DNA from: JAUXFK01 sp034189035
GTDB taxonomy: Bacteria > Desulfobacterota > UBA8473
Length of the DNA: 47,111 nucleotides
Assembly (NCBI GenBank): GCA_034189035.1
Contig: JAXHVA010000029.1
Span: 1 to 47,111, forward strand
Direction: 5' to 3'
A model generated the notes under the pieces. That model made no database searches and was not told the origin of the DNA. It saw nothing but the letters and a program-made list of their open reading frames with translations. A program made the position numbers and the translations under genes. The first letter of the stretch is position 1, and the number at the start of each line of letters is the position of its first letter. Positions 26,560-34,349 of this stretch are shown in pieces.

Positions 26560-27138
26560 TTAGGCCTTATAAAGGGGGGGGGGAGATGCTTTTATATATC
26601 TGTTTTCAAAAACTTGCATATAAAAATACTGGCCTATTTCTAAGAAGGATTTTGGATATAGATTTATCGTTTGAGTTAATTCTTCAGGAGAAAACCTAAT
26701 ATTTAAAGGGGGTCCGAAGGGAGTGTCTTTTTTTTCTATTTCTACAATTGCTAAAAGAGCGTTCGGTTTTAGAAGGCGTTTCACTTCTTTTTTAAAGCTT
26801 GATATTTGGTTTTCTTGAAAACCATGGATTACAGTTGAGAGATAGATCAGGTCTATGGATGCTTCTTCTATAGGTGTTTTCTTAGTTATATCTGCTACTA
26901 TTGTTTCAATGTTAGTTCCTTTTGTTTTTTTTTTGAGCGTCTCTATTGCCTCTCTGTCAGGGTCTAAAGCATAAACCTTCGCGGTGTTGTTCAATATCCT
27001 TGAAAATTCCTTGGACATGTAGCCGTTTCCACAGCCGGCATCGAGAATAGTCTGATCGGGGAGGATATTAAGTTCATGTAGGATTATGTCTTTGTCTATG
27101 AAACTCTCAGACGACTTTCCTCGGTGACAGTGTGCCAT
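26560..27138 (-). CDS. Class I SAM-dependent methyltransferase
   Basis: A 192-residue methyltransferase with motif I ILDAGCGNGYMS (about 31-42), an acidic residue ending strand 2 (YALDPDRE), a motif II-like IVADITKK and a post-motif DLIYLSTVIHGF. It lacks a specific substrate domain, so the substrate (small molecule, arsenite or quinone precursor) cannot be assigned. AAAGGATC upstream supports the start. Near the stop it runs through a C10 tract (plus-strand G10, 26574-26583) encoding SPPPLYK, so small slippage changes would alter only the last few residues. Confidence 0.85.
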   Translation of the reverse strand: MAHCHRGKSSESFIDKDIILHELNILPDQTILDAGCGNGYMSKEFSRILNNTAKVYALDPDREAIETLKKKTKGTNIETIVADITKKTPIEEASIDLIYLSTVIHGFQENQISSFKKEVKRLLKPNALLAIVEIEKKDTPFGPPLNIRFSPEELTQTINLYPKSFLEIGQYFYMQVFENRYIKASPPPLYKA

Positions 27139-27291
27139 ATTTGTGATCCTTTCGTGTCTAAAACAGTTTATTAACCAACAGCTAGATCCAGCAAGGGAAA
27201 AAACGGTTGACCGGTATCCCTCTCATAGCTGCTATACCTCCCAGGCACAAACCCGAAGGAAAACATAGCCTATGGATGAAAGAGCGGCTTA

Positions 27292-28350
27292 TTAATAGGA
27301 ACAGACTAGAAAACGCTCATCAAAGACAGAGCCGATGAGTAATTTGTCTTCAAATACAGCGGCCACGCTCGATCCGGATAGGATATCCCCTTTGCTCAGG
27401 TAGATTTCCTCTACCTTGTAGCGATAAGGGTATTCTATCACGACCTTAAGCACCTGGGAAGGAGCCAATTTCTGGGGATCTTTGGCGTATTTGACAAAGT
27501 CGAGAAGCTTAGGGTGTGCACCGATCCATAGATTACCTGTTTCATCGAGTTCGACATTGTCCACCCCAGTTCCAATGTCAATGGTGTGACGAAACTCCAA
27601 GACTCCTGTTTCCGTTTCTCTATTGTACACGTATATCTTGCCGTCACCAGTGGATGCCACATAGATCGTTTTACCATCGTGGCTGATGTTTATACCGTTT
27701 GCATATACAAGTCCCTTAGCGACTGTGCGAAAACCCCTACCGTCATAGTAGAGCACATATGATCTTTTGAGCCGGAGGTACTCCTCTAAAGTGCGTCCGA
27801 GTTTGGAGACGTTGCCGTGGTCATTGGTCACATAAAAGGCTCTGGGACCAATCGGGATAATATCGTTTGGGCTGTGCATAAGTTGTCCGCAGATGGACAT
27901 CCGATGAGTGAGTTTCTTGTCCTTATAAGCAAATATCTCCACGGAATGGTCATCTTTACGATGATTCACAACAAAAAGCGATGAGTTGCCATCTTGTCCA
28001 ACGAACAGACCGATGCCGTGGGGATGGAATTCCTGTTCAAAGTCTGCTGTCAAGTCTATCAATTGTAGATGCTCTGCTGTCAAGTCAAAGGCATAAATAG
28101 CCCCTTGCCGTCCTTGCTTACCGCGAAATCTCGGTCTTCGATCATCTGAGGAAATGAAGGCCATGCCGGTTCGGGGGTGTATGGTAATGTCCTCTGAACT
28201 CAATACACCTGAAATTGCCTTACATTGACCCCCAAAATGGGGTTCAATTCGCCTGAACACACCAGTATCATGAAAGGATTTCAAAATCAGACCTCCGACA
28301 ATGAGCACAAAAACAACGGCAAGCACAAAAACCATTTTTAGAAATTTCAT
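27292..28350 (-). CDS. Paraoxonase (PON1)-like arylesterase/lactonase
   Basis: A 352-residue six-bladed propeller enzyme strikingly like animal serum paraoxonase. It has the retained N-terminal membrane segment (about 4-25), Cys43 and Cys350 matching the PON1 disulfide (42-353), calcium ligands Glu53, Asp54, Asn162, Asp163, Asn218, Asp264 and Asn265, and His111 and His130 equivalent to PON1 His115 and His134. The stretches VVNHRKDDHSVEIF and YANGINISHDGKTIYVA are typical. Predicted activity is hydrolysis of lactones or aryl esters at the outside of the inner membrane; quorum-signal or lipid lactones are possible substrates. The ribosome-binding site is weak (AAAGAGACG). Confidence 0.9.
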   Translation of the reverse strand: MKFLKMVFVLAVVFVLIVGGLILKSFHDTGVFRRIEPHFGGQCKAISGVLSSEDITIHPRTGMAFISSDDRRPRFRGKQGRQGAIYAFDLTAEHLQLIDLTADFEQEFHPHGIGLFVGQDGNSSLFVVNHRKDDHSVEIFAYKDKKLTHRMSICGQLMHSPNDIIPIGPRAFYVTNDHGNVSKLGRTLEEYLRLKRSYVLYYDGRGFRTVAKGLVYANGINISHDGKTIYVASTGDGKIYVYNRETETGVLEFRHTIDIGTGVDNVELDETGNLWIGAHPKLLDFVKYAKDPQKLAPSQVLKVVIEYPYRYKVEEIYLSKGDILSGSSVAAVFEDKLLIGSVFDERFLVCSY

Positions 28351-28803
28351 AATTTAAAACGTCTCTTTAGGTGTTAAGAAAAATTTATTATTCATGAAAG
28401 CAAGATTCATTAAATAAAAGATATTACAATCCAATTCATTTTATCTTTCCAATTCATTCGATCAGTTTTTTCATCATAACTCATTGAAAATTTCCTTTTC
28501 ATAAAGCATTTTATGATATTGAAATACAGAATACAATAGGAAAAAATAATAGAAACAACTTCTGCCTAATTAGTGTTAATCCTTTATTTGTATATGGGAT
28601 GATAGACAAAAGCTGTAATGCGTCCGTGCACTATTCAATCCGAATCCACGTTAGTCCGTCGGTTATTTTCAGACGCTTCATTGATGTTCTCTCTCATGAC
28701 AAATTTCTCTCCTTGTTTAGAACACTGTTCGAATCGCTGGGGAATCTAGGCTCATATAGGATGTCACTAAGTCGCGTCCGGCAGGTGTTATAAAAAGTAT
28801 AGA
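28351..28803. other. Intergenic region
   Basis: About 450 AT-rich bases. No gene accepted. On the minus strand a short frame at about 28609-28661 reads MKRLKITDGLTWIRIE, which could be the start of a lost gene, but no more of it follows. Confidence 0.4.
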
Positions 28804-28832
28804 TTGACAATCTACATTTCATGATTGATACT
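28804..28832 (+). promoter_or_regulatory. Promoter of vapB-vapC fusion
   Basis: TTGACA at 28804-28809 and GATACT at 28827-28832 with 17 bases between them, 36 bases upstream of the fusion gene start. Confidence 0.7.
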
Positions 28833-28843
28833 ATGGTATCAAT
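28824..28843. promoter_or_regulatory. VapB-type operator over the -10 box
   Basis: ATTGATAC-TATG-GTATCAAT is a perfect eight-base inverted repeat that covers the -10 hexamer, the expected place for autorepression by a VapB antitoxin. Confidence 0.65.
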
Positions 28844-28867
28844 CAATAAAAACCGGAGGAGTGTCTT

Positions 28868-29224
28868 ATGCAAACAGCAAAAATATTCATTAATGGCCGA
28901 AGCCAGGCAGTAAGGTTGCCAAAAGATTTCAGGTTCTCAGACAAAGATGTTTTTATTAAAAAAAATAGTTCTAAACCTGAACAGATCCAAATTGCATTGA
29001 CACAGTTCGTTGCACCACTGGAAGTATTACCTTATGGTGATGAAGCTGCTCATTATTACGGCCTGCTTAGAGTCTATTTAGAAAAACACGGAACACCTAT
29101 TGGCTCTCTCGACATGCTAATTGCGGCTTACGCACTTTCGATTAACTGTACTCTGGTCACTAACAATGAAGAAGGGTTTTCTCGAATATCGAACTTAAGA
29201 ATGAATGATAGAAAAAGGCTGTAA
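28868..29224 (+). pseudogene. VapB antitoxin-VapC toxin deletion fusion
   Basis: One frame of 118 residues joins the AbrB-like DNA-binding N-terminus of a VapB/VagC antitoxin (residues 1 to about 33: QTAKIFINGRSQAVRLPKDF) to the C-terminal part of a VapC PIN-domain toxin (about 36-118: FVAPLEVLPYGDEAAHYYG, GTPIGSLDMLIAAYAL and LVTNNEEGFSRI). The C-terminal VapB part and the N-terminal VapC part with its first catalytic Asp are gone, in line with one internal deletion of a vapBC pair. The remaining PIN acidic residues are there but catalysis is unlikely. CCGGAGGAG precedes the ATG and the promoter/operator is intact, so the DNA-binding part may still be made. Confidence 0.82.
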
Positions 29225-29248
29225 CGCTTATATATACTATACAATCGC

Positions 29249-29277
29249 TTGACAAAACCATTGCGATTTAATAGATT
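29249..29277 (+). promoter_or_regulatory. Promoter of sulfur-transfer operon
   Basis: TTGACA at 29249-29254 and TAGATT at 29272-29277, spaced by 17 bases, 46 bases upstream of the desulfurase start. Confidence 0.65.
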
Positions 29278-29323
29278 AAAAGAAAATGATGATAATTTCA
29301 AAGGTCTATGAAAAGAGGTGAAT

Positions 29324-30505
29324 ATGAAAAGGATATATATAGACCATAATGCGACAACTCCTCTCCATTCAGAGGTATTGGATGCGATGCTGCCTTTTTT
29401 AAAGGATAATTTTGGAAATCCATCGAGTATTCACTGGGCAGGCAGGGATGTTAAGATGCATATAGAAGAGGGACGCGAGAGAGTCGCAACCCTATTAAAT
29501 GCATCCCCCTCTGAGGTCATCTTTACGAGCGGGGGATCGGAAAGTGACAATTTAGCAATTAAAGGCATTGCCTTTGCCTTAAAAGAGAAAGGAAACCATA
29601 TAATAACAACCCAGGTTGAACATCCTGCGGTATTGAATACATGTCAGTATCTGGAGTCGATAGGCTTTAGTGTAACCTATCTGCCTGTCAATCGGGATGG
29701 AATGATTGAACTGGATGAACTGAAAGAGAGTGTATATGATAAGACAATTTTGATTACGATCATGTATGCCAACAATGAGACAGGGGTTATATTCCCATTA
29801 AAGGAGATAGGTGATATCACTGCTTTTAAGGGTATTGTATTTCATACAGATGCGGTTCAGGCAGTTGGAAAGATACCAATAGATGTAAGAGCTTTAAACA
29901 TAGACCTCCTGTCCATATCTGCACATAAACTGTATGGCCCAAAGGGAATGGGGGCTTTGTACATAAAGAAAGGGATAGAACCTATACCCCTTATCCATGG
30001 TGGACACCATGAGAACAGTATACGGGCAGGGACAGAGAATACTCCGGGAATCGTTGGCTTGGGAAAGGCATGTGAGATTGCAAATCGAGATATCGAATCT
30101 CAGACAGCAGATCTCACCAGACTGAGAGACCGCCTTTACATTGGGATAAAGGATAGTGTACGAAATGTCGTATTAAATGGTCATCCTACGAAGAGACTTC
30201 CTTCCACGTTGAATCTGAGTTTCGAGTTTATTGAAGGAGAATCCCTGTTAATGAATTTGGATCTCGAAGGAATTGCGGTTTCATCGGGATCGGCCTGTAC
30301 ATCCGGATCAGTAGAACCTTCTCATGTGTTAACTGCAATGGGAGTGCCATTAGAGGTCGCTCAGAGTTCCATCCGGTTTAGTCTGGGAAGAGGGAACACT
30401 GAGGAAGATATTGAGTATGTAATAGGAGTGATTCAGGAGATTGTAAACAGACTCCGCTCCATATCGCCTCTTTATCGAGATAAAAAGGCTGAATCAGTGC
30501 AATAG
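29324..30505 (+). CDS. Cysteine desulfurase, NifS/IscS type
   Basis: A 393-residue PLP enzyme that takes sulfur from cysteine as a persulfide for Fe-S clusters and tRNA thiolation. PLP Lys202 is in SISAHKLYGPKG, the PLP-stacking His100 in QVEHPAV, and the catalytic Cys325 in SSGSACTSG on a long, group I type loop. The ATG at 29324 is preferred over a GTG two codons earlier because GAGGTGA lies just upstream. It is the first gene of a four-gene operon with mnmA, which uses its sulfur for 2-thiouridine. Confidence 0.95.
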   Translation: MKRIYIDHNATTPLHSEVLDAMLPFLKDNFGNPSSIHWAGRDVKMHIEEGRERVATLLNASPSEVIFTSGGSESDNLAIKGIAFALKEKGNHIITTQVEHPAVLNTCQYLESIGFSVTYLPVNRDGMIELDELKESVYDKTILITIMYANNETGVIFPLKEIGDITAFKGIVFHTDAVQAVGKIPIDVRALNIDLLSISAHKLYGPKGMGALYIKKGIEPIPLIHGGHHENSIRAGTENTPGIVGLGKACEIANRDIESQTADLTRLRDRLYIGIKDSVRNVVLNGHPTKRLPSTLNLSFEFIEGESLLMNLDLEGIAVSSGSACTSGSVEPSHVLTAMGVPLEVAQSSIRFSLGRGNTEEDIEYVIGVIQEIVNRLRSISPLYRDKKAESVQ

Positions 30506-30530
30506 AAAAAGGGAACATATTGTCAGATCT

Positions 30531-31628
30531 ATGATAAAAGAGGCAAAAAAGAGAGTTGTGGTTGCAATGAGTGGAGGAGTAGACAGCTCTGTAGCAGCCG
30601 CTTTATTGAAGGAGATCGGCTATGATGTTATTGGGTTTTCCATGCAAGTCTGGGATTACTCAAACCAAAAAGATGGTGAATCCAGGAGTTGCTGTTCTCA
30701 CAAAGATATTTATACTGCAAGGTCTGTAGCAGATGCACTCAAAATACCATTCTATGTTTTTAACCTTCAGGAAGAATTTGAAAAGGAGGTAATAGATTAC
30801 TTTGTAACTGAGTACATGAAAGGGAGAACTCCAAATCCCTGTGTCTTATGTAATCAAAGGTTGAAATTTGAGATCCTCTTAAAAAGAGCCATAGAACTCA
30901 AGGCTGATTATCTGGCTACCGGGCATCATGCAAGGATCATCCACGATGATTCGAGAGGATCTTATCTCTTGTATAAGGGAAGAGATACAGATAAAGACCA
31001 ATCTTACTTTCTTTTTACATTGACTCAGGAGAATATGCAAAGGCTGCTGTTCCCAATAGGGGAATTTCTCAAGAGTAATGTTCGAAAAAAAGCGAAAGAC
31101 CTGGGCCTGGAAGTCGCCGGCAAGAAAGAGAGTCAAGAGATATGCTTTATACCAGATAATAACTACAGAAAGTTCATAATGAGGAAAATAGGAACCAATA
31201 AAATCAATAGCGGAAAAATCGTAAATAATGAAGGGACGATATTGGGCAAACATAACGGGATTCACATGTTTACTATTGGCCAGAGAAGGGGCTTGGGAAT
31301 CCCTGCTTCTCATCCCTATTATGTCTTAGGATTTGATTTAGAAAACAACACAGTTATTGTGGGTGGGGAAAATGACTTGTTTTGCAAAGGTTTAATTGCA
31401 GAGGATCTGAACTGGATAGCGTTTCCGACTTTAGAGACAGAGATTGATGTCTCTTTTAAGATCCGTTACAGATACAAGGAGGCAAAGGCGAAAGTTATTC
31501 CCAGAGATGATGGATATGTTTTCGTATGGTTCAATGAGCCTCAAAAGGCAGTTACCCCGGGTCAGGCTGTTGTATTCTATGACGGAGATGTGGTTTTAGG
31601 TGGTGGATGGATTAAGGAGAGTATCTGA
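30531..31628 (+). CDS. mnmA: tRNA-specific 2-thiouridylase
   Basis: A 365-residue MnmA that thiolates U34 of Lys, Glu and Gln tRNAs. Motifs are the PP-loop AMSGGVDSSVAAALL, the catalytic first Cys in TPNPCVLCNQRLKFE, YLATGHHARI, KDQSYFLFTL and the second Cys in ESQEICFIPD, followed by IGQRRGLGI and a C-terminal beta-barrel. It starts 25 bases after the desulfurase gene, its likely sulfur donor, and ends 3 bases before the cysteine synthase gene. Confidence 0.97.
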   Translation: MIKEAKKRVVVAMSGGVDSSVAAALLKEIGYDVIGFSMQVWDYSNQKDGESRSCCSHKDIYTARSVADALKIPFYVFNLQEEFEKEVIDYFVTEYMKGRTPNPCVLCNQRLKFEILLKRAIELKADYLATGHHARIIHDDSRGSYLLYKGRDTDKDQSYFLFTLTQENMQRLLFPIGEFLKSNVRKKAKDLGLEVAGKKESQEICFIPDNNYRKFIMRKIGTNKINSGKIVNNEGTILGKHNGIHMFTIGQRRGLGIPASHPYYVLGFDLENNTVIVGGENDLFCKGLIAEDLNWIAFPTLETEIDVSFKIRYRYKEAKAKVIPRDDGYVFVWFNEPQKAVTPGQAVVFYDGDVVLGGGWIKESI

Positions 31629-31631
31629 GAA

Positions 31632-32528
31632 ATGATAGCACAGAATATACTAGATACGATCGGTAAGACGCCTTTAGTAAAGATAAACCATATGAATTGC
31701 AAAAAAAACATTACCCTGTTAGCCAAGATAGAGAGTGCAAACCCAGGTGGAAGTCTAAAGGATAGAATCGCTCATTATATCATATCAAAAGCAGAGGAAG
31801 ATGGAACCCTCACCAAGGATAAGATTATCCTTGAATCTACAAGTGGAAACATGGGTGTCAGCCTTGCGATAGTTGCTGCAGTAAAGGGCTATCGCGTAAC
31901 CATTACCTTGCTCGAATCTGCAAGTATTGAAAAGAGAAACCTATTGAACTATTTAGGGGTGAATACATTAGTGATACCAGCAGATAAGGGTGCAGATGGT
32001 GCAAGGAATGAGGCCTTGAGAATCTATGAAGCCAATTCGGATAGATACTTTTTGGTAGGGCAGAATTTCAATAGAAACAATATGAGAGCTCATTATGAAA
32101 CCACTGGTAATGAGATATGGAAAGACACCAAGGGCGATATCGATTGTTTTGTAGCTGGCATAGGGACCTCTGGCACAATAATGGGGGTTGGAAAGAGGTT
32201 AAAGGAATTGAAATCAGAGGTGCGTATTGTAGGGGTAGAGCCGTATCCGAATCATAAAATATATGGTTTAAAAAGCCTAAAAGAGTCAAGAGTACCGGAG
32301 ATTTATGAACAGAGATGGATCGATGAGACACTGCTCGTTTCCGATGAAGATGCAACAAGAACAGCCAGACAATTAGCAACAAAAGAGGGGATCCTTGCAG
32401 GTATCAGTTCAGGTGCGGTTATGTATGCTGCGCTTCAAAAGGCCGAGACATTAGGCAGAGGCAGTATCGTTGCCCTTCTTTCGGATAGTGCTGAAAGATA
32501 CCTCAGTTCATGCCTTTTTAATAAATAA
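31632..32528 (+). CDS. Cysteine synthase (O-acetylserine sulfhydrylase)
   Basis: A 298-residue PLP enzyme of the CysK/CysM family making cysteine from O-acetylserine (or a related serine ester) and sulfide. PLP Lys43 lies in NPGGSLKDRIAHYI, the substrate loop is STSGNMGVSLA and the phosphate loop is GIGTSGTIMGVG. The gene begins three bases after mnmA, so it is tightly coupled. In this operon it would supply the cysteine that the desulfurase uses. CysK and CysM cannot be separated with confidence by eye. Confidence 0.92.
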   Translation: MIAQNILDTIGKTPLVKINHMNCKKNITLLAKIESANPGGSLKDRIAHYIISKAEEDGTLTKDKIILESTSGNMGVSLAIVAAVKGYRVTITLLESASIEKRNLLNYLGVNTLVIPADKGADGARNEALRIYEANSDRYFLVGQNFNRNNMRAHYETTGNEIWKDTKGDIDCFVAGIGTSGTIMGVGKRLKELKSEVRIVGVEPYPNHKIYGLKSLKESRVPEIYEQRWIDETLLVSDEDATRTARQLATKEGILAGISSGAVMYAALQKAETLGRGSIVALLSDSAERYLSSCLFNK

Positions 32529-32531
32529 AAG

Positions 32532-33806
32532 TTGAAAAAGATAGCCTTATCAACACTTGGATGTAAAGTCAATCAGTACGATTCTGCTGTGATACGTGGT
32601 CTTTTGGAAAGTAATGGGTATACTTTTGTACCATTCAGCCAAAAGGCGGATGTATATATAATAAATACCTGTACAGTTACTAATAAGGCGGATTATCAAT
32701 CTCGCCAACTTATAAGAAGATCCCACCGTTTAAACCCAGATGCCTTGATTATCGTTACCGGATGTTATTCAAAGAGAGCCCCTTTAGAGATCAAAGAGAT
32801 TCCAGGAGTAAGTTATACAGTAGGAATAAGAGACTTAAAGAGGGTGCTTGCTCTTATCAACAGAGTTTCAAACAGAGAAACTCAACCTGAGATCAAAGAC
32901 AGTTTCCCCAACTTTGTCGAACATACCCGTGCATTTCTAAAGGTTCAGGATGGCTGTAATTCGTATTGCTCTTACTGTATTGTCCCATATACTCGAGGAA
33001 GAAGCAGAAGCATTTCTAAGAAAGATACCATAAGGAGTATATTTAAACTCGAGGAACAGGGGTATAATGAGATTGTCCTAACAGGAATACATCTAGGTGC
33101 CTATGGATGGGATTTGGATCCACAGTTCAGTTTGCTTGATCTATTAAGATCGATTGAGGAACAAGGTGTCACATGCAGAATTCGATTAAGCTCAATTGAG
33201 CCCATGGAATTCAATGATGAATTAATCGATTTCATCTCATCTTCTCGGATAATATGCAACCATCTCCACATCCCATTACAAAGCGGTGACAACGATATAC
33301 TTGCCCGGATGAAAAGGCCATATAATATCCTATATTTCAAAAAGCTAATAGAGAGACTTGTTTCCAAGATACCTGATCTGAATATAGGGACTGATATTAT
33401 AGGGGGCTTCCCAGGGGAGTCTGAATTGAATTTTAAAAATACAATAGATCTTATTGAAAAGCTTCCGCTAGGGTACATACATGTCTTTCCTTATTCCAGA
33501 CGTCCTGGGACTATTGCAGCAAGTTTCCCATTTCAAATAGATGGGAAGACTATAGCAAACAGAACTGAGACATTGCGAACTTTGGGACAAAAGAAGAAGG
33601 AATCATTTTACAATAGATTTACAGGAAAGAGGCTCTCTGTCCTGATTGAATCTAAAAGGGATAATAGTACAGGTTATTTAAAAGGATTTTCAAGAAACTA
33701 TATATCCGTACTCATAGATGCAAGTGATGACCAGATAAATAAGGAGATGTCTATTAGAGTCACACATATTAAAAATGGCAGGGCCTTTGGGGTAATGAAT
33801 GGCTAA
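32532..33806 (+). CDS. mtaB: tRNA t6A37 methylthiotransferase
   Basis: A 424-residue radical-SAM methylthiotransferase of the MtaB type, which converts t6A37 of tRNA to ms2t6A. The N-terminal domain has three cluster cysteines (STLGCKVNQ, INTCTVTNKA and VTGCYS), the radical SAM motif is Cys-x3-Cys-x2-Cys in DGCNSYCSYCIVPYTRGRSR, and a C-terminal TRAM-like domain follows. The start is a TTG at 32532, three bases after the cysteine synthase stop. With mnmA it makes the operon a tRNA sulfur-modification unit. Confidence 0.93.
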   Translation: MKKIALSTLGCKVNQYDSAVIRGLLESNGYTFVPFSQKADVYIINTCTVTNKADYQSRQLIRRSHRLNPDALIIVTGCYSKRAPLEIKEIPGVSYTVGIRDLKRVLALINRVSNRETQPEIKDSFPNFVEHTRAFLKVQDGCNSYCSYCIVPYTRGRSRSISKKDTIRSIFKLEEQGYNEIVLTGIHLGAYGWDLDPQFSLLDLLRSIEEQGVTCRIRLSSIEPMEFNDELIDFISSSRIICNHLHIPLQSGDNDILARMKRPYNILYFKKLIERLVSKIPDLNIGTDIIGGFPGESELNFKNTIDLIEKLPLGYIHVFPYSRRPGTIAASFPFQIDGKTIANRTETLRTLGQKKKESFYNRFTGKRLSVLIESKRDNSTGYLKGFSRNYISVLIDASDDQINKEMSIRVTHIKNGRAFGVMNG

Positions 33807-34349
33807 CTACATTACGTTTTCCGCATTTTTTTGGATAAAATATTTCTTGACAATACGCTTTTTGGTGTTAGAATTATTAAATATAATATATTAAATATTA
33901 AGAGGGATTACCATATCTTTCGAAACTTCTTTGTGTTTTTGAGTCTTTTATTGATCAAAAAACTACATCTGATATCTCATCCTGATTTCCCTACTTGTGT
34001 TTTTCAAAATCCGTATATATAAAGAGTCCACGCTGAAAGATACCCTTTTCCATTCAATTTGGTAGATCTTCAGATCCATTTTGGACCTACGCCGGTATTT
34101 TTAAACTCACCCAATGAGAATCAACCACTTGAAAATGCGTAGCTTTCGTTTTTTGAGAAACAAAGGACATGAATGGTTGATCCTGCAATCTTGTGAATGA
34201 CGGGTTAAAAGGAATTTCGGGATACATTCAATCAAAGCCTTAAGACCTTTAACTATATTTGAGAAAGAGAGATTAGCCAGAGTCCGACAAAAAGATCGGG
34301 CAAAAGAGACAATTCCATTTATGGACACTAAAAGAATAGGAGGCTTTTT
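33807..34349 (+). other. Long leader before glycyl radical genes
   Basis: About 540 bases separate mtaB from the first glycyl radical gene. A promoter-like TTGACA (33847-33852) with TAGAAT (33869-33874, 16-base spacer) lies near its left end. ATCAACCA (34120-34127) is repeated inverted as TGGTTGAT (34174-34181), so the leader RNA could fold. No gene or clear terminator was found; the short reading frames here are not supported. Confidence 0.45.
33847..33874 (+). promoter_or_regulatory. Candidate promoter for glycyl radical operon
   Basis: TTGACA, 16 bases, TAGAAT. If used it would give a leader of about 470 bases before the first glycyl radical gene. A later promoter closer to the gene cannot be ruled out. 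Confidence 0.45.

Noticed and set aside
28700..28760. tRNA-like GTTCGAATC string
   Set aside because: No acceptor stem, anticodon arm or D arm can be formed around it.
28599..28793. 64-codon plus-strand reading frame upstream of the vapB-vapC fusion
   Set aside because: No ribosome-binding site, no family likeness; a minus-strand start-like fragment is as good an explanation.
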